Assembly: GCA_963624975.1 (NCBI GenBank)
Contig: CAVFRF010000026.1
Location: 1 to 18,058, forward strand
Length of the DNA: 18,058 bases
Source of the DNA: CAVLCC01 sp963624975
GTDB lineage: Bacteria > Actinomycetota > Coriobacteriia > Coriobacteriales > CADBOM01
Direction of reading: 5' to 3'
Shown here: positions 5,652 through 12,248 of the stretch, piece after piece
Layout: each line of letters starts with the position of its first letter
How positions within the stretch are numbered: the stretch's first letter is position 1
The notes under the pieces: generated by a model
Told to the model about the DNA's origin: nothing
What the model saw: only the letters and a program-made list of their open reading frames with translations
Database searches by the model: none
Position numbers and translations under genes: made by a program

Positions 5652-6923
5652 CTAGTCCATGCCGTTGTAGGCAGGATATGCGCTCTCGCCGTGCTCCGTC
5701 ACATCGAGTCCGATTGCCTCGTCGGCATCGCTCACGCGCAGGCTTCCATGGAAGATCGCCTTGACGATGAGGCCGATGACGAGGTCGCCGACGATCACGA
5801 AGGCCAGCGTTACCAGGATGCCCAGGATCTGGCTGACGAGCAGCGTGGGGTCGCCGGAGTAGAGCAGTCCGGGCGCGGTCCAGGAAAGCTCGGGCACCGC
5901 GAACAGTCCGGTGAGGATGCCTCCCACGATGCCGCCGATTGCATGGCATCCAAATGCGTCGAGCGCGTCGTCGTATCCAATCTTGGCCTTGAGGGCGGAG
6001 ATGCAGAAGTAGCAGATGGGGCTGACGATGAAGCCCATCACCAGCGCAGCCCAGGGCTCGATGAAGCCTGCTGCGGGGGTTACCACGACGAGACCTGCCA
6101 CAAGGCCGGTGCTGGCGCCGACGAGGGTGGGCTTGCCCTGCTTGACGCGCTCCACGATCATCCAAGAAGTCAGAGCCGCGCCAGATGCCACGACGGTGTT
6201 GAGAACAGCGAGCGCTGCGGTGCCGTCAGCCGCGAACTGGGAGCCGCCGTTGAATCCGAACCAACCGAACCACAGCATCGCGGCACCGAGGAGCACGAAC
6301 GGAACGTTGTGCGGGCGGTAGTTCATCACACCGAAGCCATGACGCTTGCCCAAGAGCAGGCACAGCACGAGGCCGGTGGTACCAGAGCTGATGTGAACCA
6401 CGTCGCCACCTGCGAAGTCGATTGCTCCGATGATGTCGCCGATGAGGCTGCCATCGCCACCCCACACCATGTGCGCGAGCACCGGGTAGATCACGATGGA
6501 CCAGATGGTCACGAACGTTACAAGCGCGCCGAACTTCATACGTCCGGCCACGGAGCCGCAGATGATGGCGGTGGTGATCATGGCGAAGGCCATCTGGAAC
6601 GTGATGTTCACGATGCTTGGGTACACCTGGTCGACGGGAACGTTGGCAGCCTCGGCCAGCATCTGCGTAACGGTGGGCAGGCACAGCAGCTGGTCGAGCC
6701 CTCCGAATATCGGACAAGATCCATCTCCGCCGTAGGCGAACGACCATCCGAACAAGATCCACGTTACAGCGACCACGCCGACCACTGCCATCGGCATGAT
6801 CATGGTGTTCACCACGTTCTTCCTGCGTGCGAGGCCGCCGTAGAAGAATGCGACCCCGGGAGTCATGAGCAGCACCAGCATGGTGCAGACGAGCATGAAC
6901 CCCGTGCTTCCGGTATCAAACAT
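5652..6923 (-). CDS. amtB: Ammonium transporter, Amt family
   Basis: A 423-aa inner-membrane protein with about 11 hydrophobic segments, forming trimeric ammonium channels in the family. The pore twin histidines are visible as H177 (DFAGGDVVHISSG) and H327 (DDALDAFGCHAIGG). The segment ITFQMAFAMITTAIICGSVAGRMKFGA matches the Phe-gate helix. The C-terminal tail DADEAIGLDVTEHGESAYP is the conserved cytoplasmic arm that contacts the P-II protein, encoded just downstream. The ATG at 6923 is preceded by AGGAAGAGGG. About 290 bp separate it from the MFS stop, including that gene's terminator at 7093-7122, so amtB-glnK should have its own promoter between 6924 and 7092. A TTAAC-N6-GTTAA dyad lies at 7064-7079. 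Confidence 0.95.
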   Translation of the reverse strand: MFDTGSTGFMLVCTMLVLLMTPGVAFFYGGLARRKNVVNTMIMPMAVVGVVAVTWILFGWSFAYGGDGSCPIFGGLDQLLCLPTVTQMLAEAANVPVDQVYPSIVNITFQMAFAMITTAIICGSVAGRMKFGALVTFVTIWSIVIYPVLAHMVWGGDGSLIGDIIGAIDFAGGDVVHISSGTTGLVLCLLLGKRHGFGVMNYRPHNVPFVLLGAAMLWFGWFGFNGGSQFAADGTAALAVLNTVVASGAALTSWMIVERVKQGKPTLVGASTGLVAGLVVVTPAAGFIEPWAALVMGFIVSPICYFCISALKAKIGYDDALDAFGCHAIGGIVGGILTGLFAVPELSWTAPGLLYSGDPTLLVSQILGILVTLAFVIVGDLVIGLIVKAIFHGSLRVSDADEAIGLDVTEHGESAYPAYNGMD

Positions 6924-7092
6924 ACCCTCTTCCTTTCACTTGGAACGCTGGTATCCCAAAGCGGAGCCGTCCGTCTTGCCCCGCTTCCGGATGCCACCTC
7001 CTATCCGACAGTGAAGATTGTCGAATGTGGTTGTTTCGTGCTGGTTACACGGCAGTTTCAAGCAATTAACGATAGGGTTAAAAAATATGAAA

Positions 7093-7122
7093 AGGGCACG
7101 TCGCTCTATCGCGACGTGCCCT
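7093..7122 (-). terminator. Rho-independent terminator after the MFS gene
   Basis: A perfect 12-bp stem (agggcacgtcgc / gcgacgtgccct) with a 6-nt loop is followed on the minus strand by TTTCATATTTTTT. It ends the unit containing the MFS transporter, 96 nt past its stop, and separates it from amtB. Confidence 0.85.
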
Positions 7123-7161
7123 CCTTGAAGAGACATATATGCTGTCTAGCACCCGGCCAGC

Positions 7162-7218
7162 CTAGGCGTCTGGCAGCAAAACGAACCCGCCCAGCTCAAA
7201 CCAGAAGCTTGCATACAT
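7162..7218 (-). CDS. Possible 18-aa peptide coupled to the MFS stop codon
   Basis: The MFS stop and an ATG overlap as TAATG. The ATG opens a reading frame MYASFWFELGGFVLLPDA that ends in TAG, 40 nt before the terminator hairpin. The peptide is aromatic and hydrophobic, and it would explain the unusually long stretch between the MFS stop and the terminator. AAGAAGG lies a little far upstream as a ribosome site, so reinitiation coupling would be needed. It may be chance; I know of no matching family. Confidence 0.25.
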   Translation of the reverse strand: MYASFWFELGGFVLLPDA

Positions 7219-8627
7219 TAGGCCTTGGCCTTCTTGCCATGGTCGATCTCGATCTCGCCGGCAGCCTCGAGCTTGAGCGTGCGTTTCCAGAGGATGAAAG
7301 CGATGATCATGCCGATGATGCCGCTGATGATGAGGATCACGAAGATGGTCATGTAGGTTCCCTGGACTGCAGCACCGGCCACGCCGCCATCGGCGGCACG
7401 GGCGGAGTCGAGCATTCCGCCGAACACGGTGGGATAGATCCAGTCGGGGATGAAGGCGATGAACGAGATGATGCCGGTGGCCAGAGGGGTCATGGCTGCG
7501 GGGATGCCCGCGTCGCCCATCGTCGACCAGTAGGTGGTCTTCATGATGTTGGAGATGAACGAGATGCAGATGGTGATGGCCACGCACAGAGCCAGCTGCG
7601 AGCCGGTGAGCATAACCACGATTACCAGCACGGTGTCGACGACAAGCAGCACCACGAAGCTGCGGCCCTTGTAGGGGAACTTGTCCAGCACGATGCCGCC
7701 CAGGAAGCCGGCCACGGCCACGATGAGGTAGGTACGCACGGTGCCGATGGTCGATGCGGTGCCGGAGTCGAGTCCGAGCACGTCGGTGGTGTACTGTGTA
7801 AGGTAGCTGTTGCCGATGGTCCAGAACAGATACGCGAACATGATGAGCAACATCACGATCCACACGCCGGGGTTCTTGAGAACCTCGCCGACGGTGTACT
7901 TCTTCTGCTCCACGACGGGCTCGGCAGAAGCGGCAGCGTCGGCAGCTTGCTTCTTCTTGCCATCCATGAAGATCACGGCGAGAATGGTAAAGATCGCGCA
8001 GACTCCGGCGGCGAACAGCATCACATAGCGGAATCCGTTGGCGCTGCCCTCGGAGAACAGAGCCAGTGCGGTAGGATCGGTCTCGGCTGCAACCTGAAGG
8101 GCAGCGGAGTCGGCGTAGCCGCCGTTGGCGGCCACGACGTTGAGGGCCACGGCCATGAGGGCCACGATCGCCAGCGAGGTGAGGAACTGGATGATGCCAC
8201 GGGTTCCCTCGTTCCAGCCGAAGATCTTGGACTGGCTCTTCTCATCGGCAAGCCCGCGCACGGCGGTGAGGTATGCCGACCACAGCGTCGCGATTCCGAA
8301 GAACGCGAACAGGATGTGGATGATCATGAGCTGTATGAAACCCTGAGCAAACGCGAACCACACGGAGAGCAGAGTGAACGACGCGAACGTGATCACGATC
8401 AGCGTCTTGCAGTTGACCTTGTCGGCCAGCACGCCGCCGATGGGGTAGCAGAGCGTGGACGTGAGGCTCACGGCCGAGCCGATGAGTCCGATCTGCAGGT
8501 CGGTGAGCGCAAGGCCGTCCATCATCTGCTGGTAGAAGTTGTACCTCAGGTAGGGCAGCTGGTAGGCCAGCGCCACGGCAGCCGCCAACACGATGAAGAC
8601 GATTACCTTCTTTCCTGACATTTTCAT
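7218..8627 (-). CDS. MFS transporter, probably for the methyltransferase substrate
   Basis: A 469-aa integral membrane protein with about 12 hydrophobic segments in two halves, linked by a charged cytoplasmic loop (MDGKKKQAADAAASAEPVVEQKK). The loop 2-3 motif GGVLADKVNCKTLIV is the MFS motif A form. The N-terminus (KKVIVFIVLAAAVALAYQLPYLRYNF) is the first membrane helix. The start was set at the ATG at 8627, which has GGAGGAGG 8 nt upstream; another ATG two codons later is possible. It is the next gene downstream of an MttB-type methyltransferase on the same strand, so uptake of a methylated amine or exchange of substrate and demethylated product is inferred. The sequence alone does not give the substrate. 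Confidence 0.85.
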   Translation of the reverse strand: MKMSGKKVIVFIVLAAAVALAYQLPYLRYNFYQQMMDGLALTDLQIGLIGSAVSLTSTLCYPIGGVLADKVNCKTLIVITFASFTLLSVWFAFAQGFIQLMIIHILFAFFGIATLWSAYLTAVRGLADEKSQSKIFGWNEGTRGIIQFLTSLAIVALMAVALNVVAANGGYADSAALQVAAETDPTALALFSEGSANGFRYVMLFAAGVCAIFTILAVIFMDGKKKQAADAAASAEPVVEQKKYTVGEVLKNPGVWIVMLLIMFAYLFWTIGNSYLTQYTTDVLGLDSGTASTIGTVRTYLIVAVAGFLGGIVLDKFPYKGRSFVVLLVVDTVLVIVVMLTGSQLALCVAITICISFISNIMKTTYWSTMGDAGIPAAMTPLATGIISFIAFIPDWIYPTVFGGMLDSARAADGGVAGAAVQGTYMTIFVILIISGIIGMIIAFILWKRTLKLEAAGEIEIDHGKKAKA

Positions 8628-8652
8628 TTGCGAATCCTCCTCCCGAAATGCT

Positions 8653-8678
8653 GCACCGGCTTTTCGTCCGGTGCTTTT
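8653..8678. terminator. Hairpin just upstream of the MFS ribosome site
   Basis: The stem gcaccgg / ccggtgc (7 bp, 8-nt loop) is followed on the plus strand by TTTT, giving it a terminator look in that direction. The genes around it run leftwards, so on the minus strand it is a 5' leader hairpin ending about 11 nt before GGAGGAGG, where it could affect translation of the MFS gene. Confidence 0.4.
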
Positions 8679-8720
8679 CAAGCGCCGCTCCCGTCGATCC
8701 GAGCTTCGAGGGCGACGTTA

Positions 8721-8870
8721 CACCGGCAAGAGAGCCGGTGGCCTAACATCGAGAAGTTCCCCGACGTGCTATGGAGGGACCTAGGGGGCTAGGAATTGCA
8801 CGCCGGGGAACTATGCTCGTTCATTGTGCCGGGTTCGAGTCCCGGCATTCGCCGTTTAGCAGGCGGCGAA
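8721..8870 (-). other. Cluster of hairpins between mttB-type gene and MFS gene (possible structured RNA)
   Basis: Four stem-loops follow one another: caccggc/gccggtg (8721-8740), a 15-bp stem 8755-8769 with 8798-8812 enclosing an inner CCTAG-N4-CTAGG hairpin, tgccggg/cccggca with a 7-nt loop (8827-8847), and ttcgccg/cggcgaa (8848-8870). In the 15-bp stem the single non-Watson-Crick pair is A-C on the plus strand but G-U on the minus strand, favouring a minus-strand RNA within the methyltransferase-MFS transcript. It could be a processing or attenuation element. No known riboswitch family was recognised. Confidence 0.45.
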
Positions 8871-8910
8871 GGTTATGTCTTGGTGCTCAGAGCATCGACC
8901 GTACAGGAGA

Positions 8911-10356
8911 TTAGAACCTGTGAGCCACTCCGTAGCCGTCGTAGCACTTGTCGATGTACTTGCGCATATCCTTCTCGATCTCTGCGTCCAGCGGATAGGG
9001 CTCGTACTCGTCGAGCATCTTGTGCCAGACCTGGTTGGCCTTGTGCTCGCCGTCGACCTTGCCAGCGTTCTCCCAAGCCACGTAGCTGTCGCGGTGGCCG
9101 ATGATGGGCTTGTAGATCTCCTCGTCCATGAAGTCGCAGGTGTGCTCGGAAGCGATGAAGTTTCCGCGCGGTCCCTCTTCCTCGATGGTCTCGAACGCCA
9201 GCGTGTCCTCGTTGACCTCGATGCCGCGACGGATGCGCTCGACGTAGCCGATCATCTCGTCGTCGAGGATGAGCTTCTCGTAGGAGGTGGTGTTGTAGGT
9301 ATCGATGATACCTGCAGCGTGCTCCTGGAAGTTGGCGCCTGCGAGAGCAGCACCCAGCTGGTTCATCATCGACTCGTAGCCAGCCTGGACATCGACGCAC
9401 TTGGAGTCGGTGAGGCCTGCGGAGGTACGAACCGGGATGTTGAGCATGTGAGCGAGCTGGCAGTTGGCCATCGAGAACAGCGTGGTCTCTGGCGAGCCAT
9501 GCGACATCATCATGTAGCGCATGTCGGTGATGGCGGTACCGGTGGAGTAGATCACCGGAGCGCCCTCGCGCATGATCTGGGTGAGCACGAGGCCAGCCAT
9601 GATCTCGGCGTGCGACACGGAGAGGGTGCCTGCCAGGGTGACGGGCGAAGTTGCGCCGGCCATTGCCAGGGCGTTAACCATGACGGGCTGACCGTTCTCG
9701 ACCATGACCATGACGCCCTCGAGCATGTCCTGGTCCCATCCGAGCGGGGTGATGGTGCAGGGGATGGAGAACATGATCGGCTTCTCCTTGATGGCGTCGA
9801 GGCCACCGAAGGGAATTGCAGCCAGCTCGACGCACTCGGTGGAGCGGCGCCTGCCCTCGCAGCTTCCCATGAAGGGCTTGGAAGCATACTTGAGGGTCGA
9901 CATCGTCATCTCGAGGTGACGGACGTTAACGTCGAGGTCGCAGGGCTCGCAGAGAGTCTGAGCAACCAGCTGGACGTGCTTCAGGTCCTGGGTGAGCTTT
10001 GCCAGGTTGTCGAAGTCGTTCATGGTGCCCATGTGACGGCCATCGTCCAGGTTCTGCACGAACGGCGAGCAGTTGGCGGTCATGTACACCGAGTTGTAGG
10101 TGTCGATCACAACGTCGTTCTCGGGGTTGCGTCCATAGAGCTTGAAGCTGCTGGGCATCATTGCCAGGTACTTCTCCACCATGGGACGGTCGAAGTAGAC
10201 CATCTCTCCGTCGACGGTAGCGCCCGCCTTGCGGAACATCTCGCGCACCTCGTCGAACCTGACAGAGATACCGATCTCCTTCATGATCCTCAGCGAATTG
10301 TCGTGGATGTTCTCGAGTTCGTCCTTCGACAGAATCTCAAAAAGCTCGTGTGCCAT
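8911..10356 (-). CDS. MttB-superfamily corrinoid methyltransferase, non-pyrrolysine (copy 1)
   Basis: A 481-aa member of the trimethylamine methyltransferase (MttB) superfamily. Such enzymes move a methyl group from a quaternary or tertiary amine to a corrinoid protein. Family-like segments run throughout: NCSPFVQNLDDGRHMGT (95-111), ITPLGWDQDML, MAGATSPVTLAGTLSVSHAE (232-251), YSTGTAITDMRYMMMSHGSPE, TSAGLTDSKCVDVQAGYES (311-329), ANFQEHAAGI, and EEEGPRGNFIASEHT. There is no in-frame TAG, so it belongs with pyrrolysine-free members such as glycine-betaine, proline-betaine or carnitine demethylases. The substrate cannot be chosen. The ATG at 10356 has GGAGG 9 nt upstream. An array of four dyad sites lies upstream and an MFS transporter downstream. 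No corrinoid-carrier gene is adjacent. Confidence 0.9.
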   Translation of the reverse strand: MAHELFEILSKDELENIHDNSLRIMKEIGISVRFDEVREMFRKAGATVDGEMVYFDRPMVEKYLAMMPSSFKLYGRNPENDVVIDTYNSVYMTANCSPFVQNLDDGRHMGTMNDFDNLAKLTQDLKHVQLVAQTLCEPCDLDVNVRHLEMTMSTLKYASKPFMGSCEGRRRSTECVELAAIPFGGLDAIKEKPIMFSIPCTITPLGWDQDMLEGVMVMVENGQPVMVNALAMAGATSPVTLAGTLSVSHAEIMAGLVLTQIMREGAPVIYSTGTAITDMRYMMMSHGSPETTLFSMANCQLAHMLNIPVRTSAGLTDSKCVDVQAGYESMMNQLGAALAGANFQEHAAGIIDTYNTTSYEKLILDDEMIGYVERIRRGIEVNEDTLAFETIEEEGPRGNFIASEHTCDFMDEEIYKPIIGHRDSYVAWENAGKVDGEHKANQVWHKMLDEYEPYPLDAEIEKDMRKYIDKCYDGYGVAHRF

Positions 10357-10400
10357 TTTTGTACCCTCCTCAAGGTCGTAACGGCTTTGCCTTGCGGCTA

Positions 10401-10440
10401 TCTTAGGACGTTCGAGAGGCCGATTTGGAGCAGATTCAAA
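10401..10440 (-). promoter_or_regulatory. Promoter-like block shared with the second methyltransferase gene
   Basis: On the minus strand this block reads TTTGAATCTGCTCCAAAT (10440-10423), then CTCTCGAACGTCCTAAGA (10418-10401). The other methyltransferase gene has TTTGAGCGTGCTCAA and CTCTCGAAACCTCCTAGA in the same order and distance from its start. The block directly abuts the dyad array. No standard -10 is clear, so it may be an activator-dependent promoter or an extra regulator site. Confidence 0.5.
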
Positions 10441-10441
10441 G

Positions 10442-10564
10442 GTGGTCTCGAATTTTGAATACCACTAACGTTGGTGGTCGCGAAAAGCGGGTACCACTTT
10501 TGCAAAGTGGTTGCATAAATCGAATACCACCTTTTTGAAGCTGGTCGCGAAAAACGGATACCGC
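10442..10564. repeat. Array of four 24-bp dyad operators upstream of methyltransferase copy 1
   Basis: Four sites fit GTGGT-N14-ACCAC: 10442-10465, 10474-10497, 10507-10530 and 10541-10564 (the last is CTGGT...ACCGC). Starts are 32, 33 and 34 bp apart, about three helical turns, putting all sites on one DNA face. Inner bases are also symmetric (CG ... CG around a short A/T run, for example TCGCGAAAAGCG). The array lies between mttB-type copy 2 (stop 10587) and the promoter block of copy 1. It is best read as a cooperative operator, probably for a nearby GntR-family protein. Confidence 0.75.
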
Positions 10565-10586
10565 CCAATCTACCGGCGCATATGTG

Positions 10587-12035
10587 CTACTTGACCACCA
10601 CGTTGCGCTCGAGTCCGGCGTTGTCGTAGACCTTGTTCATGAATGCCAGCATGTCCTTCTCGATCTCGGGATCGATGGAGGGCACGTCGTATTCGTCGAG
10701 CATCTTGTGCCAGATCTGGTTGGCCTTGTGCTCGGCGTCCACCTTGCCCGCAGTCTCCCATGCGGTGTAGGAATCGCGATGCGCGATCTGCGGCCTGTAG
10801 ATCTCGCCCATGAACTCCACGGTGTGCTCGGAGGCCACGAAGTTGCCGCGCGGACCCTCTTCCTCGATCTCGTCGTAGGCCAGATGATCCTCGTCCATGC
10901 AGATGCCCTCGTCGATGCGGTTGATGTAGCCGCAGATCTCGTCGTCGATCACCATCTTCTCGTAGGACACGGTGTTGTACGACTCGAGAATGCCCGCTGC
11001 ATGCTCTTGGAAGTTCACGCCGGCGAGGCGTGCCGAGAGCAGGTTCATCATGGTTTCGTAGCCGGCCTGCATGTCCACGCACTTGGAGTCGGTGAGGCCC
11101 GCGGAGGTTCGCACCGGCAGCCCAAGGAAGTGTCCTAGCTGGCAGTTGGCCATGTTGAACAGCGCGGTCTCGGGCGAGCCGTTGGACATCATCATCGAGC
11201 GCATGTCGGTGATGCAGGTGCCCGTGGAGTACACGCAGGGGTTGCCCGGGTTGTAGATCTGGGTGAGCACGAGGCCCGCGATGATCTCGGCATGCTGGCC
11301 GGTGAGGGTGCCTGCAAGCGTGATCGGCGAGGTGGCGCCCGCCATGGGAAGCGAGCTGACCAGCACGGGCTGGCCGTACTTGGCGGCCACCTTGATGGAC
11401 TCCAGCGACTGCTTCTCCCAGCCCAGCGGGGTGAGCGAGCTGCAGATGAAGGCCATCACGGGCTTCTCGCGGATGTTGTCGATGCCGCCGCGGGCGATGG
11501 CCGCAAGCTGAACCAGTTCCTCCATCGACTGCTCGTAGTAGGTCACGTCGAGGTAGGGCTTGGTGGCGTACTTGATCACGTTGTAGGTGGTCTCGATGTG
11601 GCGGATCCTGGGGTCGAGGTCGTTGGTCTCGCACGAGATCTTGGAGAACACGTCGATGTTCTTGCACTTCTGCGCGATCTTGGTGAGGTTGATGTGGTCC
11701 TGGTTGGTGGCCAGATGCCTTCCCTCGTCGAGGTTCTGCGCGAAGGGCGGGCACTGGCTGGTGAGGTTGGCCAGCGTCTTGGTGTTGATGACCCTGGCAT
11801 CCTCGGGATTGCGGCCATGCAGGGTGAACTCGCTGGGAAGCATCTTGAGGTACTTCTCCACGCCCGCGCGGTCGAACTTGACGATCTCGCCATCTACGGC
11901 GAAGCCGGCCTTGGCGAACTGCTCGCGGGCCTCCTCGGTGCCCACGTAGATTCCGATGTTCTCCAAGATGGCGAGAGCCTGGTCGTGGATCTTCTCGACG
12001 TCTGCCTGCGAAAGTACCTTGAACTGATCTAGCAT
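10587..12035 (-). CDS. MttB-superfamily corrinoid methyltransferase, non-pyrrolysine (copy 2)
   Basis: A 482-aa paralogue of the neighbouring methyltransferase, alike along the whole length (QCPPFAQNLDEGRHLAT, SLTPLGWEKQSLE, MAGATSPITLAGTLTGQHAE, TSAGLTDSKCVDMQAGYE, VNFQEHAAGI, EEEGPRGNFVASEHT). The frame has no TAG, so no pyrrolysine. The pair probably arose by duplication and then split in substrate use: the surrounding loops differ (for example TYYEQSMEELVQLAAI against SCEGRRRSTECVELAAI). The start was set at the ATG at 12035 with GGAGG 6 nt upstream; it aligns with the start of copy 1 (MLDQFKVLSQADVEKIHDQ against MAHELFEILSKDELENIHDN). The 70 codons open further upstream cover the operator array and are rejected. 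A three-site array and a GntR-type gene lie directly upstream. Confidence 0.9.
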   Translation of the reverse strand: MLDQFKVLSQADVEKIHDQALAILENIGIYVGTEEAREQFAKAGFAVDGEIVKFDRAGVEKYLKMLPSEFTLHGRNPEDARVINTKTLANLTSQCPPFAQNLDEGRHLATNQDHINLTKIAQKCKNIDVFSKISCETNDLDPRIRHIETTYNVIKYATKPYLDVTYYEQSMEELVQLAAIARGGIDNIREKPVMAFICSSLTPLGWEKQSLESIKVAAKYGQPVLVSSLPMAGATSPITLAGTLTGQHAEIIAGLVLTQIYNPGNPCVYSTGTCITDMRSMMMSNGSPETALFNMANCQLGHFLGLPVRTSAGLTDSKCVDMQAGYETMMNLLSARLAGVNFQEHAAGILESYNTVSYEKMVIDDEICGYINRIDEGICMDEDHLAYDEIEEEGPRGNFVASEHTVEFMGEIYRPQIAHRDSYTAWETAGKVDAEHKANQIWHKMLDEYDVPSIDPEIEKDMLAFMNKVYDNAGLERNVVVK

Positions 12036-12075
12036 CTTGACCCTCCTTAGGTCTGTCGTTGCCTGACAAGGCCAG

Positions 12076-12114
12076 TCTAGGAGGTTTCGAGAGCAAAGGT
12101 TGAGCACGCTCAAA
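12076..12114 (-). promoter_or_regulatory. Promoter-like block upstream of methyltransferase copy 2
   Basis: On the minus strand this block reads TTTGAGCGTGCTCAA (12114-12100, containing the inverted repeat TTGAGC-N2-GCTCAA), then CTCTCGAAACCTCCTAGA (12093-12076). The same two elements occur, with small changes, before copy 1. The block abuts the dyad array (4 bp from the nearest site) and lies about 40 bp upstream of the start codon. Confidence 0.5.
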
Positions 12115-12118
12115 ATAT

Positions 12119-12200
12119 GTATCTTTCCGAGATACTTTTGCTGCAAATTTGTACCTGAACGAAATACAAAGCTGCCGGAAGTTGTATCGCGAAAAGAGAC
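12119..12200. repeat. Array of three 17-bp dyad operators upstream of methyltransferase copy 2
   Basis: Sites GTATCTTTCCGAGATAC (12119-12135), GTACCTGAACGAAATAC (12151-12167) and GTATCGCGAAAAGAGAC (12184-12200) start 32 and 33 bp apart, the same helical spacing as the four-site array of copy 1. The third site shares TCGCGAAAAG with sites in that array. The end bases differ (GTAY...RTAC here, GTGGT...ACCAC there), as expected if two paralogous regulators recognise related but distinct sites. Confidence 0.7.
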
Positions 12201-12248
12201 TTGGCGCTCCCCCGTCGCCGCATTCCCGCGACGGGATGTCCGCACGCG

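Noticed and set aside
5577..8618. Very long plus-strand open frame (over 1000 codons) opposite amtB and the MFS gene
   Set aside because: It is antisense to two clear membrane-protein genes, its translation is His/Asp/Glu/Gly-rich with no domain pattern, and it arises from codon bias in GC-rich DNA.
8755..8911. Complete, selenocysteine, pyrrolysine or permuted tRNA
   Set aside because: A T-arm-like hairpin exists, but no acceptor partner, anticodon loop or D-arm fits. A permuted reading would require the tRNA body to run into the coding end of the methyltransferase gene.
10442..10564. CRISPR-like repeat array
   Set aside because: The repeats are 24 bp with gaps of only 8-10 bp, each repeat is a degenerate dyad rather than an exact copy, and there are no cas genes nearby. 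Operators explain it better.
8911..12035. Pyrrolysine-containing trimethylamine methyltransferases
   Set aside because: Both frames run full length without an internal TAG, so they are of the pyrrolysine-free type.
12036..12245. N-terminal extension of methyltransferase copy 2 by 70 residues
   Set aside because: The extra part covers the operator array and promoter block, lacks family similarity, and a strong ribosome site precedes the internal ATG at 12035.
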